Part shown: positions 25,750 through 37,491 of the stretch, piece after piece
How positions within the stretch are numbered: position 1 is the first letter of the stretch
How the letters are laid out: each line of letters starts with the position of its first letter
Assembly: GCA_008638375.1 (NCBI GenBank)
Contig: CM018032.1
Span: 56,279,882-56,343,881, forward strand
Source: Nyssa sinensis
Taxonomy: Eukaryota > Streptophyta > Magnoliopsida > Cornales > Nyssaceae
Length of the DNA: 64,000 nt
Reading direction: 5' to 3'
Position numbers and translations under genes: made by a program
The notes under the pieces: model-generated
Database searches by the model: none
Told to the model about the DNA's origin: nothing
The model's input: only the letters and a program-made list of their open reading frames with translations

Positions 25750-26926
25750 ACATGTGTCTCAAAGAATACAATAATTATGATAGGGGCATTTTATCAAACA
25801 TGTAACATGCAATTACCATAATATCCATGCCCCATATATAGCTAAAATATACAATAAACAAGCCAAATAAATTTATCTAGATTTCATTTTTGATTCGAAT
25901 GCAAGCTAAAGCATAGAGATAGAGATGCTTAAAGGAATGAATCATACAAATATGTTTACATGCATTTTGGTTGGTACAACAATGTATAATGATGTCAAAA
26001 TACATACATAAATATGAACATCATCATGAAATTTCATGGAATGAACCATAATCATCATATTCTTAACTGAGGATTAGAAACCCAACCTTGACTTGGTGAT
26101 TGATGTAATTTTCTAGCAAAAGCCTCAATTCTCTTTTGAAACCCTAACGTTAATCTCTTGATAAATGTTTCCTAGTGGTTTTCTAGTGCTCCAATATCAA
26201 TTATGGTGTGTCTATATATCTTGAATCTTCAAGAATCAAGAGAAAAGAAAGGGAATTTTGATGTACGTAGAATAAGTTGTAGAGGCTTTTGAAGTACAAT
26301 GGAAACTTTCTAAATCTCATTTCAAGAAAAAGTATTAGTAGATGCAGAGCTGGTCAGTCGTGTTTTTGGGAAATGAGAGTTGGGCACACAGAGTTAGCCA
26401 ATCGTGTTTTTGGGAACAGAGACCCTATATTAACACAAAATAGCGAGACGAACAATACTCATCACTCTGCTATAACCGAAGTTGCCTGGGGGCCAAACAA
26501 CTTCATTTAGGCCTCTAATTTGACTTTTTTGCCATTCATAGAAACTTTTGGTTTTGTAATTACTTTGTTTCGGAAAATCTGAATTAACTTCTACTTACGG
26601 TTATAGTTTCTTAGTTTGGTATGGTTTTTAGTTTTCTAAAAATCCCTAATTTTTATTAATTTTTTTTTTTTCCTATTTTTTGGAATTATTCTAATTTCTT
26701 AATTGTAATAGGACTAATATAAGGAATTAGTATATATATGATATAAATCAGTCTGCATTATTCAGATTATCAATAATATATTTCTGTTTAAAAATTTGAG
26801 GTTTGTTCTCTTTGGGTGAGGTACCCCCTTTGTTGTTGGTTACTAAGAAATTCAACATGTTTTATTCTCCTTTCCACGTTTCTGTTCCTTGTTAAATTTG
26901 GTGCAAAGATAGGGGTTCTCCCCTTA

Positions 26927-26965
26927 ATCGTGAGAGAGAGAAAGAGAGATATTGAGAGAAAATAT

Positions 26966-27000
<35 letters not shown>

Positions 27001-27022
27001 TGTGTGTGTGTGTGTGTGTGTG
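26927..27022. repeat. (GA)n(TG)n microsatellite
   Basis: Interrupted GA run followed by TG units. Peptides predicted across it are low-complexity artefacts. Confidence 0.9.
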
Positions 27023-27413
27023 TTATGTGTGTCGTGTGGGATGTGTGTTGTATATAGATCAAAACCCCTTTTGTGTCAAATGACCACTGCACCCCACTTT
27101 TATGGCTCTAATTCATTCTCCCTTTATGTTTTGATAATTTCATACCCAAGAGACATATTTATACCCCTTCTCATATACTTACATTTATTTACACTTGAGT
27201 GAGTTATCTCCCATTTATTATAATTCCATAGAATATCCTTGTCGATAAATTTCCACTTTGCCCTTATGACCAATTAATGTATCCAATTCAGCTCGAATTA
27301 CTCTAAAATTTATTTTAATCCATTATTATACACTATTTATCAATTATAATGCATTATTCATTTCATTTATTATTTATTTACATTATTCCAAAATTATGGG
27401 ATGCTACACCTTA

Positions 27414-30400
27414 GATGGTTTTTTTATGTTATTGCACAAATTCCCACAAAATGAATTTTTTTCATGTGGCACTCACATAAGGTATAAAATAATGACTTAA
27501 AGGAAAGGGAAATCCCATTAAGTTCCTCACCCATGGAAACCTTCCCATATAACCTATGAAATATAAGATGAAAAATTTATGATGGAGTTAAGGAAGCATA
27601 CCTTTTTGTAGATTCTTGACTATATTTGAGTAAAACCTCGGCTTAGGACTTGTTGATGAACTCTAGCATGTCGCACCAATTGAACATACTTGAATTCCAC
27701 TTGAACAATCTTAAACTCCATAGGGTATGGATAACACTTAAGCAACTCTTCACACAAAGGGTTAATGTGATAAAGAATTATAGGACTTATGAGAGAGATA
27801 TATGGATAATACGTTGGTTGCCAAAAGTTACGAATTATGAAAGATGAGAGCAAAAGTTAATAGTAAGTAGGAGCTTTTAGGAAAAGGGGGGTCAGGATGA
27901 GAGCCTAACAAGAAGAATTTTTTTTTAAAAAAAAAAAAAAAATTTCCGCATAAGAGATAACACAAAACCTATTTGTAGACCTTCATCCAATTCGTCGGGA
28001 TACATGTCTCATATATATTATTCTCTTATAATTATTTGATGGTTTGCTTGGAATATGTGCTTATTGATTCATACTCTTGTTATGTCGAGTATTAATTGTC
28101 GTATTATAATTCTCAACTTATTTCTATTTTGTGTGTTTACGTTTTTCATTTATGATAAAAGGGAGAAATATTATAAATTTTTGATTCAATTTTCTTTATT
28201 TGAGGGGGTATTGTTTTTAATTGATTCACATCATGTATTTAACAATAGATAATATGTCATGCATCTAAAGTACCTTGAAAAAAATTGAAGGAATAACTTT
28301 TTTTTATATTATCACAAAAATCCAATTAAATTATACTTTTTTTTTTGTATTTTTACACTCCTGAATTCATGGTATAGATTCACCACTATAAATACATACC
28401 CTTAAATCATAAAATAAAAAATGCAATGTTTTAATGAATACAATCAATATTTTTTACTTTATAAAAACATTAAGAACTTTTTGAATATGACTTGGATAAT
28501 AATTTATATCTATTTGTAAAAACATAAATTAAAATACTTTAAAAGATGTATATTATAAATTTCTTATTGCATTAGAACAAGGCATGTGTGTATAACATTT
28601 TAGTCCATCAAAAAATTAGTAAGAACAAGTTTAGTTCAACTTAGCTGCACCGACAAACGTCATCAAGTCTCTTCCCTTCCATGGCCACACAAAAAAGACT
28701 GATTTAGTAATTATTCAGCAAGCGGGTCAGGGGGGCAGATTCATAAATGAATTTTGTTAATATATATTGATTTGGCACCAGGATGGACAGAAGCGGCTCC
28801 ACCCCACTCCCGATCGACAAAAAGAGCGTACAGCAGTTTCAACGTACATTCAGGCTTTACAAACACCGTGAACCCGGTGAGGACGGTTGTCCGTACACTT
28901 AAATGAATAATTTCAACATTGTTTATTGAATAAATTAATTTGAAAATGATCGATAATGTTGATTGCATTTTTTAAAGGCTCCCAAACAAAATTGAAATTA
29001 TAGCAGTATCTTTCTTAGATGTTTAAGGCTCTTTGCCGTCTCTGTTTTGGTTGATGGATTGGATGTCCATTAATTGGAATTGAGATTTGCGACCATCAAA
29101 TGCTTTTTCAAATGCTAATTCATTATGATCTCAAATTACTTTCAAACCATAAATTCTTACACATAATTCAAACATTTTCAGGGTGTTTATACAATATATA
29201 ACACATAAGATGACTTTTTTTTTCCTTTTTTTTTTTCTCCAAACTCGCAGCTTTTAATTTTGGCCTATTTAGTGGTCACACACAAATCTCAAAAACGCAT
29301 AATTTTTTCTTCAAAAATAACTTTTTCAATCGAGAAATGCATTATATATTTACCTAAATCAGTATATCAAAATAGTAAGTTATCAAGAACGGGATCAGGA
29401 ATTTACAATAAAGGAATAAAATTTTTATAAAATATGTTATTATAAATTTAAAAATTAGAAGAGTATAAAAGTTTAAAAATGGTTGACAATATAATTGATA
29501 AGTAACTAAATTCCTTAATATAAAGGAGTTTATATATTCTAATCAAAGAAAAAGAAACTTAGAAACATTAGACTACATAAATAAATCTGACAAGACCGAT
29601 AAAAGTTCTATTAAATGATCAAATTCAAATTTAAAAATGATAAAGTGTGAAAAATTTAGACTTGAGAGGAACAAAAATATAGTTGAACAAGTATATTTGA
29701 AAAAATAAATTGAAAAGTTAAAAAAAAATTAAAAGAAAATGGGAGGAGGTAAGGGAAGCATCGGAGCATCCAAGTTCCATCTCAACTAAGTTGACATCAA
29801 ACAAATAACACATCATATGCTAACATAAAACCAAAACAAAAAAAAAAAAAAAAAACCATTAGAAGATTATAATCAATTATACATTCACCAAGTACTACAC
29901 CAAAATCTCCACTACTCCCAAAAATTTCTAACTCAAAATTATAGATTTCACAATCTCAAGTAAAGTACTCACTCCCAACACTACTTTTCACAATACCTGG
30001 TCAATGTACTTGATTAATTATAAATTGCCGTATTGTTTTTGTACCTCCTAAAATTTTAAGATGTATAAATAACAATTCATAATTGACTCCAACTATTGAT
30101 TCATGACGATGAAACAATTTCTTTTTTATTTTATATTTTATTTAACAAAAAAAATTATTATTGTAAAAATAGAATAGAATGAGACACACAAAATATCAAC
30201 AAACATAGTACAATAATTGCTCGTTTAGTCCAACATAGGATCCACCGGAGCCGACATATGTCAGCATCTCTTCCCTTGTGTCCCACCAAAAAAACATAGG
30301 CCAATATTTAGAATGATTCTTGAAAGATAAAAAGTAACGCTGCAATTTCATGACTGATTTAGTAATTACTTGTCGTCAAGTTGGTCGGGGGACCATTTTA

Positions 30401-30606
30401 ATAAATGAATGTTGGCACTATTGATTTGGTTAATTTGGTAAAAATTGGAACAATTCAATTGCACGGCAACATCCAATTGACCTGGGGACCAATCCAAGAT
30501 GTGACATAACGATATGAAACACCCAAGTTGATACTAAATTTCATCAGCCATTTTCATTCGCATGAATGTATGGTAAGGACACTCTCTTCGTGGATCATTT
30601 AGAATC

Positions 30607-30658
<52 letters not shown>

Positions 30659-30721
30659 AAGTTTTGCTTGAAGTCGCATTTTTGTGAAATAATCTTACAT
30701 TGAATTTGAGAATAAGTTTAT
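27414..30721. other. AT-rich intergenic DNA with a diverged duplicated block
   Basis: No gene supported. The stretch about 28600-28770 and the stretch about 30225-30440 share an ordered series of phrases (CATC-TCTTCCCTT, GACTGATTTAGTAATTA, AATAAATGAAT, ATTGATTTGG), so they are diverged copies of one repeat about 1.6 kb apart. Poly-A/T runs occur near 27925 and 29840. Confidence 0.55.
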
Positions 30722-31131
30722 GGATAAATTATACTAGTTTCTTAAATTTTTTTTGATAATTACACCGATCTTTTCAGCTTTATCTGATAATGTATATATA
30801 ATTTCTTTTAGTCAAATTTTTTTTTTAAATGATAAAACTATTCATTTTATTTATTTATTTATTTTCGTATTTTTTAATTTTGACCAATCTTTTTTTAATT
30901 TTTTTAAAATATTTTTTATTATTTTATTTAAAAATAAATTTAAAGTTTTTAACAATATTTATTTGAAAAATGAGATCAAAATTTTAAAAATTGAAAAAAA
31001 AAACATGAAAATTGTAATTTTGTTATTTTGAAGAAAAAATTGACTGAAGACGATATCTGTATATTGTTTAATAAAATAGAAGATGTCAATGAAATGTTAA
31101 AAATCTTATGGAATATCAGTATAATTTATCC
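30722..31131. mobile_element. MITE-like element, 410 bp
   Basis: Perfect 14-bp inverted termini, GGATAAATTATACT at the left and its reverse complement at the right. The interior is very AT-rich and non-coding. The target-site duplication is not clear. A matching left end occurs at 33339 (GGATAAATTATACTCACC), and AT-rich relatives may lie at 15570-16020 and 33760-34240. Confidence 0.5.
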
Positions 31132-31846
31132 TAAATTTATTTTAGTTAAAAGAAAAATCAATAAAAATCCATCTATATAGTGAAGGATAAATTAAATGTG
31201 AATTAAAAATTTAAGAAAGGGCGTACAGAAGTTTTTGGACGTCCAGAATTTAAATATGAGGTCAAATTAAAAATATTAGAGTCTGTTTGGGAAAGGATAG
31301 AACCGACTCTGTAAAATACATATGAACTAATTTTAAATTTTTTGTTATTTAGTAAGTACTTTTTAACAGTATATTGATTTATATGTAGTTTAAAAAATAC
31401 TTAAAACCCGGATAAAGTCAAACCAGAGAAGAATTAATTTTTTAAAAAATTAAATAATTTAATAAAAATGGTTCTAACCTGATTCAATTTGAAGACTTCT
31501 CAAACAGTCCCTTAGGACTCGTAGGTGATTTAAATATGAAATCAGTGTTGATAAAATTGGGAAAATGCCCTTAAGGGCTTACAACATGATACTGTTTATA
31601 TGCATTTTTTTGTAACATTTTGTCAAGATTTGTCTTAAATGCTATTAGAAAAGGGCATTTATTAGAAATGCGGCATTTAATTGAAACACTGGTATTTTCT
31701 AAAATTAAATTAAATGTCAGGAAAAAAACTCCTATTTTCTTTTTTCTTATAATAAATTGAAATCAATTATTAAATACAATTATTTAGTGTATTTAATAAT
31801 TTGTACTCAAGTTGACTGCCCTTTATCACTAATATTATTAACTTCC

Positions 31847-31910
31847 AAGGGTAGCTCAGCTACAAAAAGGCCTCGGGAAGTTGGGCAAATTGTGCCGACT
31901 CGAATCCTTG
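31847..31910 (+). repeat. tRNA-like sequence, possible SINE head
   Basis: GGTAGCTCAGCTAC fits the RNA polymerase III A-box pattern and CCGACTCGAATCC fits the B box about 45 bp downstream. The intervening arms do not fold into a convincing tRNA, so this is a tRNA-derived repeat or SINE fragment, not a tRNA gene. Confidence 0.4.
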
Positions 31911-32587
31911 TTGTTACCACGTGAATCCACAAATTAATCATGCACGTGTTAAGAGGCTGGTTCATACGGACTCACCGAAAAATATCTCTCTTGAAGTCAA
32001 GCTTTTAAAAGAAATTTTTTTAATGTTTGGCCTTTTAATATTATTATATTTTATTCTTTTCAGATTTTGTAATGACAAGAGTTTTGTAACTAAAACTTTT
32101 GTTATAAAATAACACTAAAAATAAATTTTAAAAAATCATGATTATTATAAATACTAGTATTATTCATCTCTTAGATGATTTGCAAAGGCATTGCTTATTT
32201 AGTGTTTCATATTAGAGAACAATTATTTCATCGTTATAGTTTTAAGGATAAGATGAATAGTCACATCAATGACAAAATATTATGCATGTACACATAATTT
32301 ATCATCTAATTATTACAACTATTTTAACGAGATGATTCAATAATTTTTCGACATTAAAAGACAACTGTATTATTCGTGAGATTAATCTGGACAAAATTCT
32401 ATATACTCCCGTTCCCGCCACAAAAGAAAATTCAATAAAAATCCAAAAATGGTAAGTCATAAACTTGTTAAGAATCAGCACGTGAGATGTTTGTCTGGTC
32501 CAACTTTCCACATCACCCATTTGAATGATTGAATAAGAGGATATATATATATATGTATATATACACACACATATACACACACAATAA

Positions 32588-32757
32588 GTTGTGGAGTGGT
32601 GTACATTCAAACCCATTTCCTCGCTTTTTCGTGACACAATAGAGGGGACAAGTGTGTCTTGAAATAGCAAATGACATTGAGTAATGAAGTTTGATTAGCA
32701 TTTTCCAACTTTTTATGGTAGATACACAATACCAAACCTCGGCGATAAAAACGATTG

Positions 32758-32801
<44 letters not shown>

Positions 32802-33090
32802 AGAAGTTAAATATATTACTAAACAAAAGTTCAAGAGTTTTAAAAGAAAACAAAAGCTTCGAGATCAAAAAACAAGCTTATGTTCCAATTCAAAAAGGAA
32901 TTTTTGATTTTCCTCTAATGCGAAGCTGAATCTCGAATACTATATATATATATCCTAGTTTGTGGAGTGGTGTACATGATCCAAACCCATTTCCTGGCAA
33001 CTTCGAGAAGGGTCTTAGACTATTGTGTCTTGAAATGAAAATGACAATGAGAAATGAAGTTTGACTATCGCATTTTCCAAATTTATGATC
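32588..33090. repeat. Two diverged direct copies of an approximately 140-bp block
   Basis: The blocks at about 32588-32730 and 32958-33090 share GTGGAGTGGTGTACAT, AAACCCATTTCCT, TGTGTCTTGAAAT and GAAGTTTGA in the same order. A 40-bp TA run lies between them (about 32759-32799). The origin is unknown. Confidence 0.7.
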
Positions 33091-34332
33091 GATCAGATGA
33101 GAAAGGTTTTATGTCTGCTTGTAACTCACTATCTCCCAAACGAAGAAGGTGTTGAAATATGTGAATTTTCCAAAAAGCAGAGTCCCAAAATCTGAGTATT
33201 TGCATATCAGGTCAAGATTTTTTAAGAAAGAACAGGCCACTGTCCGACGTAAGCTGTTATGGGCCTTATGGCCATGGTTTTCATTTTACATACTTGACTT
33301 CAATCTACTTGTATGAGAATGACAAGGAAAAGTAAATTATTGGATAAATTATACTCACCTTTTATGAAGTTTTTAATAATTATAAAGAATTTTATAAAAT
33401 TTTTAAAATTAAATTATATTTTTCTAATTTTACTGATAAAAAATACATATACATACCTCCCTTCTGATTTATTTTTTTTCAAAATGATAAAATTAAATCT
33501 TTTATTTTAGGAAAAAATACTTAAAAAATTCTTAAAATAAAATTTTAATCCAAAAAATACATAATATATATATATATATATATTTTCAATCAAAAAGATC
33601 AAAAAAAAGAAAATTGTTAATACAAAAAATTTCAATTGTTAACTTCCATATGAACATAATTAAAAATATTAATAATTAGATTAAAATAACCTTCAATATA
33701 TATTTTAAAAAATATTAAATAGTTGATAAGATAAATTATTCAATCTAAAATATATATATATATATATATAACATTTTTTATTTATCTAGATAGCCTAAAA
33801 AATAAATTTTCACTTCATAAAATGTTATGTTTTTTTTTATTGAAAAAGTTATTTTATATATTTTTTAGTATTTTTTTTTTAAATGTATCTCGAATGATAT
33901 TTTAGTCTAATCAATAATATTTTTTAATGGTATTAAGATGAAAGTTAACAATTAAACTTTCTTGTATTAAAAGTTTCTTTGTTGGATCTTTTAGATAGAA
34001 AAAATGTATCATGAATTTTTTGAATTAAAAATTTTATTTTAAGAACATTTTAGTATATTTTCCTTTATTTTGTTTATTATTTCATATTTTCAATTTTGAC
34101 TAATTTTTAAATTTGTTTGATTTTTAAATAAATATTGATTAAAACATTTTTTATCAAAAATAAAAATTATTTGATTAAAATTTATTTTAATATAAAATGA
34201 ATTTTTTAAAATAAAAATTATAGTCAAAATTAATATTAAAACAAAATATGAGGAGTATTTTTCCTTAGGTAGGTCACGTAATAACAAACTTTTATTGGGT
34301 AGGTCAGATACATATAAACTTTTATTGATGTG
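33091..34332. other. AT-rich intergenic DNA left of the Gypsy insertion
   Basis: Very A/T-rich, with TA runs near 33557-33580 and 33749-33770 and a MITE-like terminus at 33339. No gene seen. The last five bases, ATGTG (34328-34332), are the left target-site duplication of the Gypsy element. Confidence 0.6.
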
Positions 34333-34958
34333 TGATATATCATAAAAGAGCAGGTCAATCAGCACTTGACACGTATGACTACGAATCCAACTCACGCTCG
34401 GCTAACTCAGCTCACGCTCAGCCAATGCCTAAGCGCTCGAGCATTCATAGCAGGATAAAAGGTCGGAAGTGGCCGAGCATATGTCTCCAAAGCACATATA
34501 TCTGAATAAGGATCTCAGAATTGATTACAGGATCCAGACCAACACTCCAGACCTCGTCACCGCCTTAGCGGTTGCCGAGCAGGGAATAAGGAAGCAATCT
34601 TCAACACGGAAACAGTCCTCAACACGGAAACAGACTTCAACAAGGAAACTACCATCTATGATTATCTCTATGTAATACTCCACAAGGTAACTGCAATCTC
34701 CGATGATCAAATCCCTACATTCATGGCTCTGAATCCTAATCAACTTAGGAAGGCCACGGTCTATAAATTAAACCTTAAAGGTACGCTTTATTTTCATGCT
34801 CATTCTTTGGCTTTTAATACAGTCTTTCAATTCCATTTACTTACTTAAGCATCGAAGCGGCTACCGCCGAAGCTAATCCGGTGGTCCTCTGATCATCTTT
34901 CTGAGTGTTTACAGGTCACGGAGCCCATACTTATTGCGAGTCGAAAAGTGCAGTATCA
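34333..34958 (+). repeat. 5' LTR of the Gypsy element
   Basis: Starts TGATATATCATAAAAG, ends GTGCAGTATCA; 626 bp; aligns end to end with the LTR at 45929-46551. ORFs inside it (e.g. 34469-34675) recur in the other LTR and are not genes. Confidence 0.95.
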
Positions 34959-34960
34959 GT

Positions 34961-34982
34961 TTGGCGCCGTCTGTGGGAACGA
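34961..34982 (+). other. Primer-binding site
   Basis: TGGCGCCGTCTGTGGGAAC begins 3 bp after the 5' LTR and has the form of a sequence complementary to a tRNA 3' end (TGG complements CCA). The tRNA identity was not determined. Confidence 0.8.
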
Positions 34983-35141
34983 CTAATCTCTAAGTGCTCT
35001 ATTCACAAACTCATCTCTTTCCTCACCGGAAAACTATGGCCCTAAATTTCCGACCGCGACAGAATACTCAGATTCCGCAAAGCGCAAAGCTCTCAACGTC
35101 GGCCGCCTGCTCCACGAGTAAGGGGGCCAACGGTTAATCCC

Positions 35142-36940
35142 ATGCGACAAGAGATCGAATCGATCAAACGACACAATGAACTGGTGCAAGAACAGTTGCT
35201 TGCCATCACTAGAACGTTGGCAACGCTCACACAGAATCAAGGGACGAACCCTCCTAACCCACCGGTCAACATTGCTACGGGAACTCAACCCCCTGTTACC
35301 ACACAGAATGAAGAGCCTCATAAGCAGGCTCCAAATAACCAGCCCGGGCACCCCCAGGGTGTTGCCCGCGTTGGCAGAGATCCACAGCCATCAGCAGCTC
35401 CAGGCTGGGGAACATCAGCCTTCGTCCCTGACGTCCATTACCGGAGCACTACTCCAGCCCCAACTCCAAGGGCTTCGGGAGCACATCCGGCACCATAGGA
35501 GCCTCATCCCCATGCAACACCAATCCCTCCGGTTCTTCCGAGGGACGTACTCAACCCTACTACCCTGAAGCCGAGGCTGTCAAGCAGGGTTCGCAAGATG
35601 TCAGACTCAGAGACCCGCGGAGGGTAGAGGAAATTGCCGAGTCTATGGACCGAACAATTGCCTTGAGAGGACCTTAGAACCCTCTAGAGCAAGACGAGTT
35701 GGCCAGGCTACTCGGAAGACTGGCCACCCCATTCACTTACGCCATCATGTCAGAAGAAAGGCCCAGAAAGTTCATGGTGCCAAAGTTCACCCTGTACGAC
35801 GGGTCTGGAGACCCAGGAGATCATCTCTCGCATTACCAGCATACAATGGCCCTCCACGGGGCCTCTGATGCTTTTATGTGCCGAACTTTCATCACCAGCT
35901 TGAAGGGAACTGCTCTGAAATGGTTCCACAACCTCCCTCCGAACTCAATTACCAGCTTGTATGAGCTCGGTAGACAATTCTTGGACAGGTTTATGACCAG
36001 CAGAAGGCTCAAAAGGGGACCAGAGTTCCTGTTAAATGTCAAGCAGACTAAGGAGGAGTCCCTCAGAGCCTACATTGCGCGCTTCAATGCCGAACTCACG
36101 GAGATCACTAACTGCAGCCCAAAATTCCTTGTAGCTGCCTTAACTGTCGGGCTTACCCACGGTGGCTTCAGAGACTCCTTGACAAAGAGCCCTCCAACCG
36201 ACATGGCGGCACTAATGGATCGGGCTAGGAAATACATCAACTTAGAAGAAGCCAACCGCACATCCCAAAAGGGCAAAAACCAGACCCAGAGGGATAATCC
36301 AAAGAGGGAGGATCACAAGAAAGAGGACCACAGAAGAGACTCCAACAAGAAGAGGGCCAGGAGGCCAGAGAAAAGAACAGCACCTAGAGCTGTGTACAAT
36401 TCCGGACCAAGGGAGTTCACTAACTTCACTCCTTTGAACACTACACCGAACCAGGTACTTCGGCAGATTCGAGATCGGGAGAACCTGAGGTGGCCGGAAC
36501 CAATCAAAGGAGATCCCAGTCTTCGGGACCAAAGTAAGTATTGTAATTTTCATAAAGATCATGGACATACGACTAACTCATACAGAACCCTCCGGTATGA
36601 GATAGAGCAGCTCATAAAGAAGGGGCGTCTTCGGGAGTTCGTCAAGCAAAACGGAAGGCAGAACCCCCAAGAAGACAAGCCTCACCAACGGCCAGACCAG
36701 AGGCCCGAGCAGAGGCAAGAGTAGAGGGAAGGACGAAACGAGCCTCAGAGGCAGAACAACCATGTCATCTACGTCCTCCATGCTGATTCCCCTATAATAG
36801 GAATGTCCAACGGGGCAAGAAAGAGATATACTCGGGAGGCTAGAGCTGCCCCGAACGTATTACAGATCTCCAACGTAGAAAAGAGGCTCAAGTCAGTACT
36901 GGAGATCCAATTCACTGAACAAGATTTAGTAGGGGTACAC
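35142..36940 (+). pseudogene. gag of the Gypsy element (capsid/nucleocapsid polyprotein), broken
   Basis: The N-terminal part (35142-35498) is a Gln/Pro-rich region opening MRQEIESIKRHNELVQEQL. The capsid-like retrotransposon gag domain is in the stretch from 35699: FTLYDGSGDPGDHLSHYQ, then WFHNLPPNSITSLYELGRQF, then a basic Lys/Arg-rich stretch at about 36250-36390. Near 36538 a CNFHKDHGHTT stretch resembles part of a CCHC knuckle. In-frame TAG codons occur at 35496-35498, near 35675 and at 36722-36724, and there is a frame change near 35540. Another frame change near 36940 precedes the protease. Confidence 0.85.
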
Positions 36941-37491
36941 TGCCTCACAGTGATGCCCTCGTCATCACTCTCAAAATCGCCAACTTTGAGATCAGGAGAG
37001 TCCTGGTCGATACTGGCAGCTCCGTCAACGTCAACATACTGTTCCATGAACCACTTAAACAGATGGGAATGGACCACGACAACGTCAAGCCCACTACTGC
37101 CGTGATGGCAGCTTTTGATGGCAATCTCAGCACCCCACTGAGGAGAATCGACCTTCCTACTACTGTAGGAGAGGGTGAAGGGCAGAAGACCACCATCTCG
37201 GAGTACATGGTGTTGAATATGAAATCTCCCTACAACGTCATAATCGGGAGACCTTGGTTGCACCAGATAGGGACGGTCACCTTGACCCTCCATCAATGTC
37301 TGAAGTACGTCCACAACCAGAACGTTCACTCTGTCAGAGGGTGTCAGCCAACCTCCCGGGAGTGCCATGCTATTGCCCTCAAGGAGAAGGCCCCAAATAG
37401 CAATTACAGTACACTCGGGACTGTGCAGATCCAGTTCTCACCCACACTCCCAAGGCGGAAGGTTGCCCATCCAGCATTGAAGAACCCCTGA
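36941..37491 (+). pseudogene. Aspartic protease of the Gypsy polyprotein, frameshifted
   Basis: Encodes DALVITLKIANFEIRRVLVDTGSSVNV, where DTGSS is the catalytic aspartate signature of retroviral-type proteases, and later YNVIIGRPWLHQIGTV, the second conserved protease strand. It would cleave the Gag-Pol polyprotein. It is in a different frame from gag (shift near 36940) and from reverse transcriptase (shift near 37470). Confidence 0.85.

Larger units (their letters stand above)
19711..27408 (+). mobile_element. Probable second LTR-like nest, outer element interrupted by the element at 21176-25749
   Basis: Starts TGTCACAACCC and ends GGGATGCTACA, imperfectly inverted-repeat ends typical of plant LTRs. 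Flanks are CCTAA (19706-19710) and CCTTA (27409-27413), a 4 of 5 match, so the target-site duplication is only probable. With the inner element removed it is about 3.1 kb and shows no retroelement proteins. The stretch 26440-26890 is similar to 11500-12010, and a GA/GT microsatellite lies at about 26927-27022. The boundaries are less secure than those of the nest at 2845-10727. Confidence 0.4.

Noticed and set aside
26816..27202. 128-codon + strand frame with an Arg/Glu run and Cys/Val run
   Set aside because: The repetitive part is the GA/TG microsatellite; the rest has no domain and lies in repeat DNA.
31847..31910. tRNA gene
   Set aside because: A-box and B-box matches are present but the acceptor and anticodon arms do not pair convincingly; kept only as a tRNA-derived repeat candidate.
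34469..34675. 68-codon ORF MAEHMSPKHIYLNKDLR... and its twin at 46065-46271
   Set aside because: Both are inside the two LTRs of the Gypsy element; the duplication is explained by LTR identity and neither has a domain.
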